From assembly GCF_010093045.1 (NCBI RefSeq), contig NZ_CP048115.1, positions 1,054,001 to 1,118,000 on the forward strand: a stretch of 64,000 nucleotides of DNA, written 5' to 3'. Below are positions 16,018 through 24,079 of the stretch, piece after piece. Position 1 is the first letter of the stretch; every line of letters begins with the position of its first letter. Source of the stretch: Mucilaginibacter sp. 14171R-50 (GTDB lineage Bacteria; Bacteroidota; Bacteroidia; Sphingobacteriales; Sphingobacteriaceae). A program made the translations under genes and the position numbers. The notes under the pieces were generated by a model. That model saw nothing but the letters and a program-made list of their open reading frames with translations, had not been told where the DNA came from and made no database searches.

Positions 16018-18495
16018 TTGTTCAACAAATTGAAAAACTTATTTGCGGCGCTCAGCGCCCTGCTGCTGCCTGTCCTGGCATCGGCCCAATTTTCCATCAG
16101 CGGAAAAGTAACCAACCAAGCCGGCGAAGCACTGCCCGGCGCAACCGTAACCATTACCAGCCCGGCCATTAACACACAGGCCGATGTAAAGGGTAATTAC
16201 CAGATCGCCGGCCTGCCAAGCGGCACCTACACCATTAAGTCCACTTATATCGGCTATCAAACCACCACCCAAGCCGTTACCTTAAACGGTAACCTGGCGC
16301 TTAACTTTGCCCTTACGAATGCGACATTCAGCGCCGAAGAGGTTACGGTAACCGCCACCCGCGCGGGCAAAAACTCGCCGACAGCGTTTACTAACCTTAG
16401 CAAAAAGGACCTGCAGAAAAACAACTTCGGGCAGGACCTGCCCTATATGCTCGCCCAAACACCATCGGTTGTGGTAAGCTCTGATGGCGGCACGGGCATT
16501 GGCTACACCGGCATCCGCATCCGCGGCAGCGACGGAACACGGGTGAACGTAACCATTAATGGTATCCCGTTAAACGATGCCGAAAGCCAGGGCTCGTTCT
16601 TTGTGAATTTGCCCGATCTTACGTCATCAGTAAACAACATACAGGTTCAGCGCGGCGTGGGCACGTCAACCAACGGCGCGGGTGCTTTCGGCGGCAGCAT
16701 CAATATACAAACCGCTACCCGCCGCGATACCGGCTACACGGATATCGGCACAACTGTAGGCTCGTATAACACCATGAAAAACACCGTAAGCCTGGGCACA
16801 GGCTTACTGGGCGGGCATTTTAGTGTGGATGGCCGTTTGTCGAGGATAAAATCCGACGGGTATATCGACCGGGCATCATCAAGCCTGCGGTCGTTTTTCC
16901 TGAGTGGGGCATATTATGGCAAAAACAGTACGCTAAGGCTTAACGTTTTCTCGGGCATCGAGCGCACGTACCAGGCCTGGAACGGTGTGCCCGATTATAT
17001 TATTGGTGATGATACCCGTAAAGATAACCGTACCTATAACGAGCTGGGCTTGATGAGCGACGGCAACTTTTATAAAGACCAGGTAGACAATTACCAGCAA
17101 AACCATTACCAGTTGCTGTACGATCAAAAACTGTCTGATAAGCTGTCCTTTAGCGGTGCTTTACATTATACAAAGGGCTTTGGTTACTATGAAGAATATA
17201 AGAACGATGCTGATGTAACCGACTACAACCTAACGCCCGTGGTTATCGGCGGCACAGCCATTACCAATACCGACCTGGTACGCCGCCTTTGGCTGAATAA
17301 TGACTTTTATGGCGTAACCTATGCCTTAAAATACCAGGCACAAAGCAACCTGAACTTTACTTTGGGCGGCGCATATAACCGTTACAGCGGTGCGCATTAT
17401 GGCAACATTATTTATACCAAAGAAAGCGCAGGAATCCCGCCAAATTACGAGTACTACCGGGATGATGCTGATAAAAACGATTTCAACATTTTTGGTCGCG
17501 GCGAATATAAAGTGGGCAACGCAACCCTCTTTGCCGATATGCAGTACCGCAGGGTTTACTACTCCTTCTTAGGGTTCGACAGGAACCTGAACAACGTGCA
17601 GCAGAACGCCACGCTGAACTTTTTTAACCCGAAGGCCGGTATCACTTACGAGTTTGATGAACATAACAATATTTATGCTTCCATCGCGGTGGGTAACCAC
17701 GAACCAAACCGTAACGACTATACCGAAAGCACTCCGGCAAGCAGGCCCAAAGCCGAAAACCTGAAGGATTTTGAGGCCGGTTACCGCATCAGCGGCGATG
17801 GATTTAAAGGAGGCATAAACCTGTTTTACATGTTGTATAAAAACCAGTTGATACTAACCGGGGCCCTAAATGATGTAGGCGGGGCAACGCGTATCAACGT
17901 TGATAACAGCTACCGCGCGGGCATTGAGCTTGACGGCAGTATTAAAATTACAAACCAGTTGAGCTGGGCGGCCAATGCCACTATCAGCACTAATAAAATC
18001 AAAGATCTGAATATTGCCCTGGCCAGCTACGATGATGATTATAATCCACTGGCCCCGGTTACGCAATCATTCAAAAAAACAGATATAGCCTACTCGCCGT
18101 CGTTGATCGTGGGGAGCGAGATCGCTTATTCGCCGGTAAAAAATGGCAGCATCGCCTTTATCAGCAAGTATGTAAGCAAGCAATATCTGGATAATACCGG
18201 GAATATTAACCCGGCGGGTTACAGCACCTCGCCCGATGTGGCCAATAACCCATACGCGGTTAACCGGTTGCTAAAAGCCTATTTTGTAAACGATGTAAGG
18301 CTAAGCTATAACATCCATACGCAGGCTATCAAAAACATAAACCTTGGTTTACTGGTCAATAACGTTTTCAGCAAAAAGTACGAGGCCAATGGCGCTACTT
18401 ACCCCGAAGTGGATAGTGGCACATTAGTTAACTATAACTACTATTTCCCGCAGGCAACGCGCAATTTCCTGGCATCGGTAACTTTTAGTTTTTAG
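16018..18495 (+). CDS. TonB-dependent receptor, TPP-riboswitch controlled (thiamine uptake)
   Basis: The 825-residue outer-membrane receptor is predicted to bring thiamine or its phosphates into the periplasm using TonB energy. A signal peptide ends at LASAQ (about residue 23). A carboxypeptidase-regulatory-like beta domain (FSISGKVTNQAGEALPGATV) is followed by a plug (NNFGQDLPYMLAQTPSVVVSS, VNVTINGIPLNDAESQG, and the IRIRGSDG segment) and a beta-barrel ending in an aromatic residue (VTFSF). The only in-frame start near the signal peptide is TTG at 16018. The riboswitch upstream and the PnuT-like gene 4 bp downstream define the ligand. This matches the riboswitch-linked omr-pnuT arrangement known in Bacteroidota. 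Confidence 0.93.
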   Translation: MFNKLKNLFAALSALLLPVLASAQFSISGKVTNQAGEALPGATVTITSPAINTQADVKGNYQIAGLPSGTYTIKSTYIGYQTTTQAVTLNGNLALNFALTNATFSAEEVTVTATRAGKNSPTAFTNLSKKDLQKNNFGQDLPYMLAQTPSVVVSSDGGTGIGYTGIRIRGSDGTRVNVTINGIPLNDAESQGSFFVNLPDLTSSVNNIQVQRGVGTSTNGAGAFGGSINIQTATRRDTGYTDIGTTVGSYNTMKNTVSLGTGLLGGHFSVDGRLSRIKSDGYIDRASSSLRSFFLSGAYYGKNSTLRLNVFSGIERTYQAWNGVPDYIIGDDTRKDNRTYNELGLMSDGNFYKDQVDNYQQNHYQLLYDQKLSDKLSFSGALHYTKGFGYYEEYKNDADVTDYNLTPVVIGGTAITNTDLVRRLWLNNDFYGVTYALKYQAQSNLNFTLGGAYNRYSGAHYGNIIYTKESAGIPPNYEYYRDDADKNDFNIFGRGEYKVGNATLFADMQYRRVYYSFLGFDRNLNNVQQNATLNFFNPKAGITYEFDEHNNIYASIAVGNHEPNRNDYTESTPASRPKAENLKDFEAGYRISGDGFKGGINLFYMLYKNQLILTGALNDVGGATRINVDNSYRAGIELDGSIKITNQLSWAANATISTNKIKDLNIALASYDDDYNPLAPVTQSFKKTDIAYSPSLIVGSEIAYSPVKNGSIAFISKYVSKQYLDNTGNINPAGYSTSPDVANNPYAVNRLLKAYFVNDVRLSYNIHTQAIKNINLGLLVNNVFSKKYEANGATYPEVDSGTLVNYNYYFPQATRNFLASVTFSF

Positions 18496-18499
18496 GCCG

Positions 18500-19138
18500 A
18501 TGCAACACTGGATAGCACTGTTCCTGGAACAGGTAAAAGCAACAACCTGGCTGGAATGGGCCGCGGTGATTTTGGGCGTGGCCGAAGTGATACTGGCAAA
18601 GGCAAATAAAGTGTGGCTGTACCCAACGGGTATAGCCTCCACTTTAATTTCTATTTACCTGCTGCTTAATACCACCCTGTATGCCGAATGTTTGTTAAGC
18701 TGCTACTATGTGGTGATGAGCGTTTACGGCTGGTACCACTGGATAAAAAAACGGGACCAGCCCCCCGTAAAGGTGAGCTACGCTACACGGCACGAATGGA
18801 TAATAACGCTGCTTATTGTATTTGTTGGGTGGGGCATATTATACCTGGTGCTGGTTAACTTTACCCCTTCGACCGTACCTGTCTGGGATTCGTGGGTATC
18901 ATCAACAGCATGGGCGGGTATGTGGCTCTTGGCCAGGCGCAAGGTGGAAAATTGGATATTGCTTAACTTAAGCAACCTGTTTGCCATCCCTTTGCTGTAT
19001 CATAAAAACCTGGTGATGTTCGCCGTACTCACGGTCGTCTTATTTGTGGTAGCAATATTCGGTTATTTTGACTGGCGAAGGATAGCTAAACGCTTCACCA
19101 ACCAAAACGAGGAACAAACTTTTAGCGTTTCACAATAA
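18500..19138 (+). CDS. pnuT: PnuC/PnuT-family thiamine transporter
   Basis: The 212-residue membrane protein belongs to the PnuC fold, whose members are facilitators for vitamin nucleosides. About seven hydrophobic segments are visible, from LEWAAVILGVAEVILA to VLTVVLFVVAIFGYF. A conserved YGWYHWIKK pair of aromatic residues and the WILLNLSNLFAIPLLYHKN segment are typical. The TPP riboswitch and the TonB receptor upstream point to thiamine rather than nicotinamide riboside. The gap to the receptor is 4 bp and to the following gene 1 bp, so translation is probably coupled. Confidence 0.85.
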   Translation: MQHWIALFLEQVKATTWLEWAAVILGVAEVILAKANKVWLYPTGIASTLISIYLLLNTTLYAECLLSCYYVVMSVYGWYHWIKKRDQPPVKVSYATRHEWIITLLIVFVGWGILYLVLVNFTPSTVPVWDSWVSSTAWAGMWLLARRKVENWILLNLSNLFAIPLLYHKNLVMFAVLTVVLFVVAIFGYFDWRRIAKRFTNQNEEQTFSVSQ

Positions 19139-19139
19139 A

Positions 19140-20234
19140 ATGGAAAAAATTCAGCATCCATCATATTTGTTAACCCCCGAATGGATTGACACCATACGGA
19201 ATAACGCGCAGGAAGCAGAGCGTATGGGTAAACTGCATCCGGCACAATTGCAGCTTGTATATGAGCAGCAGTGGTTTAACTTGTTGGCACCACACCGGTA
19301 TGGCGGCGCCGAAACGCCATTGCCCCAACTCGTCAAAACAGAAGAGGCGCTGGCCTGGGCCGATGGCAGCCTTGGCTGGGTGGTAACCCTGTGCTGTGGC
19401 GCGGGATGGTTCGGCGGCTTTATGAATCCAGCCATCGCGAGGCAGATCTATAGCGATAAACACGTGTGCCTGGCGGGTAGCGGGGCAGCCACCGGTACCG
19501 CTACTATCACCGGCGACGGCTACATCATAAATGGCGGTTGGAAATATGCCAGTGGCGTGCACCATGCAACCTATATTACGGTTAATTGTAATATTTTGAA
19601 TGACGGTAGCCCCGTGCTGAATAAAGACGGGACACCTTTGATATTACCATTTGTACTGGATAGGAAAGATGTAATGCTACAGCCGGGCTGGAAATATATG
19701 GGCATGATTGCTACGGGCAGCGACGCTTATATGGTAAATGATTTACGGGTTGATAAAGCCCGTTGTTTTAAAATAGACCCAGAAGCCACTGTAATAGATG
19801 CCCCATTGTATACTTACCCGTTTTTGCAACTGGCCGAAGCTACGCTGGCGGCAAATCTTTCGGGCATGGCCATTCATTTTATGGATTTGTGCGCTTCTGC
19901 TTTTGAAAGCCGGATCATCAATATTCGCAGGATAAAACCGGAAAATGTGGAGGTAATGAATGAGATGATGCGATATGCGATAGGATTGCACGACCAGTCG
20001 CGCGCAACATTTTTTTCAGCAGTTGAAAATTCCTGGAGCGACCCCAAAAATGAAGACAAATTGATGGCTGTAAGCAGCACAAGCCGCGTTCTGGCTAAAA
20101 TATCCCGTGAATGTGTGGATGAATTATATCCTTACTGCGGGCTGCAGGCGGCCTCGGCCGATAGCGAGATAAACCGGGCCTGGCGGGACCTGCACACGGC
20201 CAGCCAACACAGTTTACTCACTTTTCTTAATTAA
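19140..20234 (+). CDS. Acyl-CoA dehydrogenase-like flavoprotein in the thiamine operon
   Basis: The 364-residue protein has the acyl-CoA dehydrogenase fold: an N-terminal helical domain (LLAPHRYGGAETPLPQLVKTEEALAWADGSLGW), a central beta domain (GGWKYASGVHHATYITVNC) and a C-terminal helical domain ending AWRDLHTASQHSLL. This end resembles the flavin-dependent monooxygenase branch (HsaA/HpaB-like, Acyl-CoA_dh_2) more than true acyl-CoA dehydrogenases, and the usual catalytic Glu context is not obvious. It starts one base after pnuT and is therefore in the riboswitch operon. The substrate is unknown. Oxidation of a thiamine-related compound is a guess from position. The expected third gene, thiamine pyrophosphokinase, is absent here. 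Confidence 0.8.
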   Translation: MEKIQHPSYLLTPEWIDTIRNNAQEAERMGKLHPAQLQLVYEQQWFNLLAPHRYGGAETPLPQLVKTEEALAWADGSLGWVVTLCCGAGWFGGFMNPAIARQIYSDKHVCLAGSGAATGTATITGDGYIINGGWKYASGVHHATYITVNCNILNDGSPVLNKDGTPLILPFVLDRKDVMLQPGWKYMGMIATGSDAYMVNDLRVDKARCFKIDPEATVIDAPLYTYPFLQLAEATLAANLSGMAIHFMDLCASAFESRIINIRRIKPENVEVMNEMMRYAIGLHDQSRATFFSAVENSWSDPKNEDKLMAVSSTSRVLAKISRECVDELYPYCGLQAASADSEINRAWRDLHTASQHSLLTFLN

Positions 20235-20322
20235 TTTTAGCTTTGCTTTTTAATTAAGTAACATAAATATCACATGGTTTAAATACTGCAATGGTGATAT
20301 TTGCCCATTAACCTCATCTGTT

Positions 20323-21999
20323 ATGAAGATAAAAATACTGCTTACCTTAACGTTATCCGCCGCCGTTTTTGGTGTGTGGGGGCAAAACAAAAAAAATCAT
20401 ACCAATGCCGCAAAATCGCCGGTAATTACAAATAGTATGCTGCCCCGCCCTAAGCTGATGGTGGGTATTGTGGTTGACCAAATGCGATGGGATTACCTTT
20501 ACCGTTTTTACGACAGGTACCAGGCCGGTGGGTTTAAACGCATGCTCAACGAAGGTTTTACTTGCGAAAACACGCTGATACCTTATATACCAACAGTTAC
20601 TGCCATTGGGCATAGCTCTATTTACACAGGTTCGGTCCCGGCTATACACGGCATAGCCGGTAATGATTTTATTGTACAGGCCACCGGCAAATCAATGTAC
20701 TGTACAGACGATAGTACGGCACGATCAGTCGGCAGCGATTCAAAGGCGGGCATGATGTCGCCACGCAATTTGTTGGTAAGCACCGTTACTGATGAACTAA
20801 GGTTAGCTACTAACTTCCGTTCAAAAGTTATCGGCATAGCACTAAAAGACCGTGGTGGTATTTTGCCGGCAGGCCACGCGGCAAATGCGGCTTATTGGTT
20901 TGACGATGCTAACGGGGCATGGATAAGCAGCACTTATTATATGACCGACCTGCCTGCCTGGGTAAAAACTTTTAACGCCGGCAAGCCGGCTGAAAGATAT
21001 TTAAAACAGGATTGGAACACCCTTTATCCGATAGATACCTATGTGCAAAGCGCGCCCGATAACAGCCCAAAATATGAGGGTAAATTTTCAGGCGCTGCGG
21101 CCCCTGTATTTCCTATAAAAACATCAGAACTGTACAAGGGTAAGGCCGGGATGATCCGCTCTACACCTTACGGCAATAGCATGACACTCGATATGGCCAA
21201 AGCCGCTATCGAAAATGAAAAGCTAGGCGCAGGCGCGGTTACCGACTTCCTGGCGGTAAGTCTTTCGTCAACAGATTACGTAGGGCACCAATTTGGCCCA
21301 AACTCCGTGGAAGTTGAAGATACCTATCTGCGCCTGGATAAAGACCTGGCCGCTTTTTTTACTTATTTAGATGGCAAATTGGGTAAAGGAAATTATACTG
21401 TTTTTTTGAGTGCTGACCATGGCGCTGCTCATAACCCTAATTTTTTAACGGACCATAATATCCCGGCAGGAGCTTGGAATGGCAGGGACCTGCAAACACG
21501 CTTAAACAAAATGTTGGAGGATAAATATAAAGTTAGAGGCGTAATACTAAACCTGGGTAATTACCAGGTGAATTTTAACAATACAATTGTAAAGAAAGAA
21601 AAACTAAATACGGATGCTCTAAAGTTCGACTGTATTCAATTTTTGCAGCAGGAACCACAAATTGCTTACGCCATAGATATGGAGCGCGTACAGACCGCTA
21701 CCATCCCCGATGAACTTAGAACACGCATCCAAAACGGGTATAATTCCGAGCGTAGCGGATCTATCCAGATCATTTTGAAACCCGGATGGTTCAGCGGCGG
21801 CCAAACAGGTACAACCCACGGTTCCTGGAACCCGTATGATGCGCATATTCCATTAGTATTTATGGGGTGGGGAATTAAACATGGCAGCCTCACCCGCGAA
21901 ACGCACATGACAGATATTGCGCCGACCGTTGCCCAGCTATTACATATACAGGCACCCGACGGAAACATAGGTACGGCTATTGGAGAGGTGTTAAAGTAA
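20323..21999 (+). CDS. PafA-type alkaline phosphatase family protein
   Basis: The 558-residue exported enzyme belongs to the alkaline phosphatase superfamily, of the phosphate-irrepressible PafA type known from Flavobacteria. The signal peptide ends near WGQN. The nucleophile Thr is in YIPTVTAIGHSS, with Zn ligands in GIVVDQMRWD and in the LSADHGAAHNP and GTTHGSWNPYDAHIP segments. The ALKDRGGILPAGHAA motif matches the KDR residues that mark phosphomonoesterase activity in PafA. It lies 88 bp after the flavoprotein gene, with a possible own -7 element (TAGCTTTG at 20238). Whether it dephosphorylates thiamine phosphates before uptake is speculation. Confidence 0.9.
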   Translation: MKIKILLTLTLSAAVFGVWGQNKKNHTNAAKSPVITNSMLPRPKLMVGIVVDQMRWDYLYRFYDRYQAGGFKRMLNEGFTCENTLIPYIPTVTAIGHSSIYTGSVPAIHGIAGNDFIVQATGKSMYCTDDSTARSVGSDSKAGMMSPRNLLVSTVTDELRLATNFRSKVIGIALKDRGGILPAGHAANAAYWFDDANGAWISSTYYMTDLPAWVKTFNAGKPAERYLKQDWNTLYPIDTYVQSAPDNSPKYEGKFSGAAAPVFPIKTSELYKGKAGMIRSTPYGNSMTLDMAKAAIENEKLGAGAVTDFLAVSLSSTDYVGHQFGPNSVEVEDTYLRLDKDLAAFFTYLDGKLGKGNYTVFLSADHGAAHNPNFLTDHNIPAGAWNGRDLQTRLNKMLEDKYKVRGVILNLGNYQVNFNNTIVKKEKLNTDALKFDCIQFLQQEPQIAYAIDMERVQTATIPDELRTRIQNGYNSERSGSIQIILKPGWFSGGQTGTTHGSWNPYDAHIPLVFMGWGIKHGSLTRETHMTDIAPTVAQLLHIQAPDGNIGTAIGEVLK

Positions 22000-22006
22000 G
22001 ATAATA

Positions 22007-22041
22007 AATTGCCCGGCTGATATTAACTATCCCGGGCAATT
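22007..22041. terminator. Hairpin between convergent genes
   Basis: AATTGCCCGG and CCGGGCAATT form a 10-bp stem over a 15-nt loop between pafA and the peroxiredoxin-like gene. The T-run is poor, so termination is likely but not certain. Confidence 0.55.
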
Positions 22042-22057
22042 ATAAATACAGTTAAAA

Positions 22058-22636
22058 CTAAAGCACAGCTAAAATATCTTTTACGCTTGCGCGCTTGCTA
22101 TAGTCCTTATCAAAGTGAACGAAAGCTATTTTGCCCGCGCTGTTAATCACATACGTAGCCGGTACCGGCAAAACGTTGTCAGAATTACCGTTGGCCTTGG
22201 TCATATCTAAACCGTAGCCTTTATATTTAGTAACGGTAGCTTCGTCCATCACATAGTTTACTCCATAGCTTTTCATAATGCTGTAGCCTTTATCCTGCAC
22301 AATAGAATACGCCGCCTTTGTTTTTGCCACGGTTTTGGTGATATTCTCGGATGTTTCGGGCGTTACGCCAATTACATAAGCTTTTTTATTGGTTAATAGT
22401 TGCAATGAATCCTGGATATGCTGCATTTGCCTGTTGCAATACGGGCACCATTGCCCCCTGTAAAAAAACAACACCACCGACTTGTGCGACTTAAGCAGCT
22501 CTTTCAGATCAACCGTTTTACCCGAATTATCTTTTGCTGAAAAGTTGGGGGCTGTATCGCCGGTTTTTAACCCGGTTTGAGCCATTATATGCACCGAGAA
22601 CATAAGCCCCAGGGCTGCTAAAATATATTTCTTCAT
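22058..22636 (-). CDS. Exported peroxiredoxin-like thiol protein
   Basis: The 192-residue protein has a signal peptide (MKKYILAALGLMFSVHIMAQ) and an AhpC/TSA-type thioredoxin fold. The active-site loop is FFYRGQWCPYCNRQMQ, with the CxxC pair in the peroxiredoxin-like position. Periplasmic peroxide or thiol reduction is the likely role. The ATG at 22636 is preferred to one 14 codons upstream because the signal peptide begins there. It is the last gene of the minus-strand arm next to the ECF sigma locus, separated from the Met-rich gene by a terminator-like palindrome, so it may have its own promoter. Confidence 0.85.
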   Translation of the reverse strand: MKKYILAALGLMFSVHIMAQTGLKTGDTAPNFSAKDNSGKTVDLKELLKSHKSVVLFFYRGQWCPYCNRQMQHIQDSLQLLTNKKAYVIGVTPETSENITKTVAKTKAAYSIVQDKGYSIMKSYGVNYVMDEATVTKYKGYGLDMTKANGNSDNVLPVPATYVINSAGKIAFVHFDKDYSKRASVKDILAVL

Positions 22637-22695
22637 TATTTTTAAATTGATAGGTTGAAAAAAGATGGGGCCATTCACAACCCCGTCTTTAACTC

Positions 22696-22718
22696 AAAAA
22701 ACTTACCTGTACAGGTAA
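22696..22718 (-). terminator. Terminator after the Met-rich peptide gene
   Basis: TTACCTGTACAGGTAA (22703-22718) is a perfect 16-nt palindrome directly after the stop codon at 22719. On the minus strand a six-T run follows (22702-22696), so it can act as an intrinsic terminator. The palindrome could also be an operator for the gene beyond. Confidence 0.6.
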
Positions 22719-22976
22719 TTACATTTTACTGCCCATTTTATCTCCATCCATTTTAGATGGTTCCATTTTGGATTTTTCCATTTTGGCCGGTTTTTTCTTC
22801 TTCATATCCTTCTTTTTCATTTTATCCATCTTTTGCATTTTGCCGGTATTGCTAACGGCGGTAAGTGATGGTAAAGAATGATTGATGGTGCCTGCGTGAA
22901 GATTAAGGCTAAAACATAAGGCGATGGCAGCCGCTAATACGGTGCCTTTTAAAATTGGTCTGTTGTACGTTTTCAT
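22719..22976 (-). CDS. Exported Met/Lys-rich peptide
   Basis: The 85-residue protein has a signal peptide (about residues 1-28, ending NLHAG). The last 43 residues consist almost only of Lys, Met, Asp, Glu, Ser and Pro, with nine Met in KM-type steps (KMQKMDKMKKKDM, KMEKSKMEPSKM, DKMGSKM). It resembles MXKDX-type peptides and the Met-rich hypochlorite-scavenging peptide MrpX of Proteobacteria in composition, not by alignment. Surface Met residues could be oxidised and re-reduced by the MsrP-like enzyme at 25562, or could bind copper or another metal. It has an ECF-type promoter (23003-23031), the same as the sigma gene and the divergent operon. Confidence 0.75.
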   Translation of the reverse strand: MKTYNRPILKGTVLAAAIALCFSLNLHAGTINHSLPSLTAVSNTGKMQKMDKMKKKDMKKKKPAKMEKSKMEPSKMDGDKMGSKM

Positions 22977-23002
22977 TGTTATGGTTTTTTAATTTGCCGG
23001 CT

Positions 23003-23031
23003 TTGTCGCAGGTAATTACTAAACCTTACAA
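23003..23031 (-). promoter_or_regulatory. ECF-type promoter for the Met-rich peptide gene
   Basis: On the minus strand TTGTAAGGTT (23031-23022) is followed by 13 bp and CGACAA (23008-23003), 26 bp before the start at 22976. This matches the two promoters in the sigma/DUF1223 intergenic region (one mismatch in each box). Confidence 0.75.
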
Positions 23032-23037
23032 GCGGGG

Positions 23038-23313
23038 TTAACTTTTATTCAGTTCATTGTCTATCCGCAGTTTCAATTCTCTTTTAAAATTATCATCCAG
23101 GCGAATATTTGCCGGCGGCGGGCCTTTGAGTAATTGCTTAACCATTATATCTATCTTCCGGCTTTGCTTGATATATAGCCGGCACACGCCGCAGGTAATT
23201 AAGTGCAGGCGCAGTTCAAAATTTTCCTGAAGGCTAAGCGGCTGTTCCATCCTTTTTTCGATCATGAAAGTAGCTTTGCGGCAGTTGTAAAGTATTTTTG
23301 TCAGCTTATTCAT
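23038..23313 (-). CDS. Zinc-finger anti-sigma factor (zf-HC2/ZAS type)
   Basis: The 91-residue protein carries the exact ZAS zinc-binding pattern C-x25-H-x3-C-x2-C (Cys11, His37, Cys41, Cys44; last part HLITCGVC), found in anti-sigma factors that hold their ECF sigma factor and release it on redox or zinc change. No membrane segment is visible, so it is probably soluble and senses a cytoplasmic thiol or oxidant signal. The ATG at 23313 starts 2 bp after the sigma gene stop and is preferred over an ATG 9 codons upstream. The tail (GPPPANIRLDDNFKRELKLRIDNEL) is not conserved to me. Confidence 0.85.
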   Translation of the reverse strand: MNKLTKILYNCRKATFMIEKRMEQPLSLQENFELRLHLITCGVCRLYIKQSRKIDIMVKQLLKGPPPANIRLDDNFKRELKLRIDNELNKS

Positions 23314-23315
23314 TT

Positions 23316-23903
23316 TTATACCCAGTTTTTTTGAAGACAAGCCCTCAGGTTTAATTTAGCGCGGTGGATGATCACCCAAAAATTAGACGCGCTTATTTTC
23401 AATTCGGCACAGATTACATCCGTTGTTTGGTCATCCATATGTTTCATGGTAAACACAGATAGCCAAAGCGACGGCAACTTGTGCATGCATTTTTGCAGTA
23501 TGTGGTTAAATTCTTTGGTAAGCATCGGGTCCGTATTATCTATGCCAAATGGTGCCGGCCAGTGCTCCTGGTGCCAGTGTCCTTCCTGGTCCCAAAAAAA
23601 TTCGGTTTCGCCGGCGCCTGTATCATTTATACTAAGGGTTTTAAGCCCCTTTGTTTTTTTGCGATAGGTGTCGATGATCTTGTTTCGCAATATGGCAGTA
23701 AGCCAGGTCCGCTCCGAGCTTTTTCCTTCAAATTTGTGTATGCCTTCCAGCGCGGCTAAAAAGGTTTCCTGCACCAGGTCACGGGCTTGTTCTTCGTTGT
23801 TCACGCGCGTAATAGTATAGGCGTATAAATAATCAGCATGGGCGCTAACCCACTCCCGGGGCTTAAGCGGCGCGGCTTCGGCAATTAGTTCTATATTATC
23901 CAT
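23316..23903 (-). CDS. ECF sigma factor (sigma-70 family)
   Basis: The 195-residue protein directs RNA polymerase to a specific promoter set. Region 2 is at about residues 20-85 (DYLYAYTITRVNNEEQARDLVQETFLAALEG and ERTWLTAILRNKIIDTYRKK). Region 4 is near residues 130-190 (LPSLWLSVFTMKHMDDQTTDVICAELKISASNFWVIIHRAKLNLRACLQKNW). The tail ending LRACLQKNW resembles a family of ECF sigmas paired with zinc-finger anti-sigma factors. A loop rich in Trp, His and Gln lies between the two regions. The gene is preceded by its own promoter motif and is followed by the anti-sigma gene, which suggests autoregulation. Confidence 0.9.
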   Translation of the reverse strand: MDNIELIAEAAPLKPREWVSAHADYLYAYTITRVNNEEQARDLVQETFLAALEGIHKFEGKSSERTWLTAILRNKIIDTYRKKTKGLKTLSINDTGAGETEFFWDQEGHWHQEHWPAPFGIDNTDPMLTKEFNHILQKCMHKLPSLWLSVFTMKHMDDQTTDVICAELKISASNFWVIIHRAKLNLRACLQKNWV

Positions 23904-23916
23904 AGTTAACGCGTGT

Positions 23917-23945
23917 TAGTCGTGAAAATCTCAGCATCCTTACAA
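23917..23945 (-). promoter_or_regulatory. ECF-type promoter of the sigma/anti-sigma operon
   Basis: On the minus strand TTGTAAGGAT (23945-23936), then 13 bp, then CGACTA (23922-23917), ending 13 bp before the sigma ATG at 23903. It is identical in both boxes and spacing to the divergent promoter at 24035-24063. Confidence 0.85.
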
Positions 23946-24034
23946 CTTATTTCATCTATGTCTTTATTCCGGTTAATCACCTAACCGTAACATTTACGTA
24001 TATTTATTAAATCCCATTTAAATTTAAATATTTA

Positions 24035-24063
24035 TTGTAAGGATTAAGACCGGCAACCGACTA
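24035..24063 (+). promoter_or_regulatory. ECF-type promoter of the DUF1223 / cytochrome b / MsrP-like operon
   Basis: TTGTAAGGAT (24035-24044), 13 bp, CGACTA (24058-24063), ending 16 bp before the ATG at 24080. It is an exact copy of the divergent sigma-gene promoter in both boxes and spacing. Confidence 0.85.
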
Positions 24064-24079
24064 CGCAAACAAACATTCC

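Noticed and set aside
23400..23760. Plus-strand frames across the sigma gene
   Set aside because: They are antisense to the clear sigma-70 regions 2 and 4.
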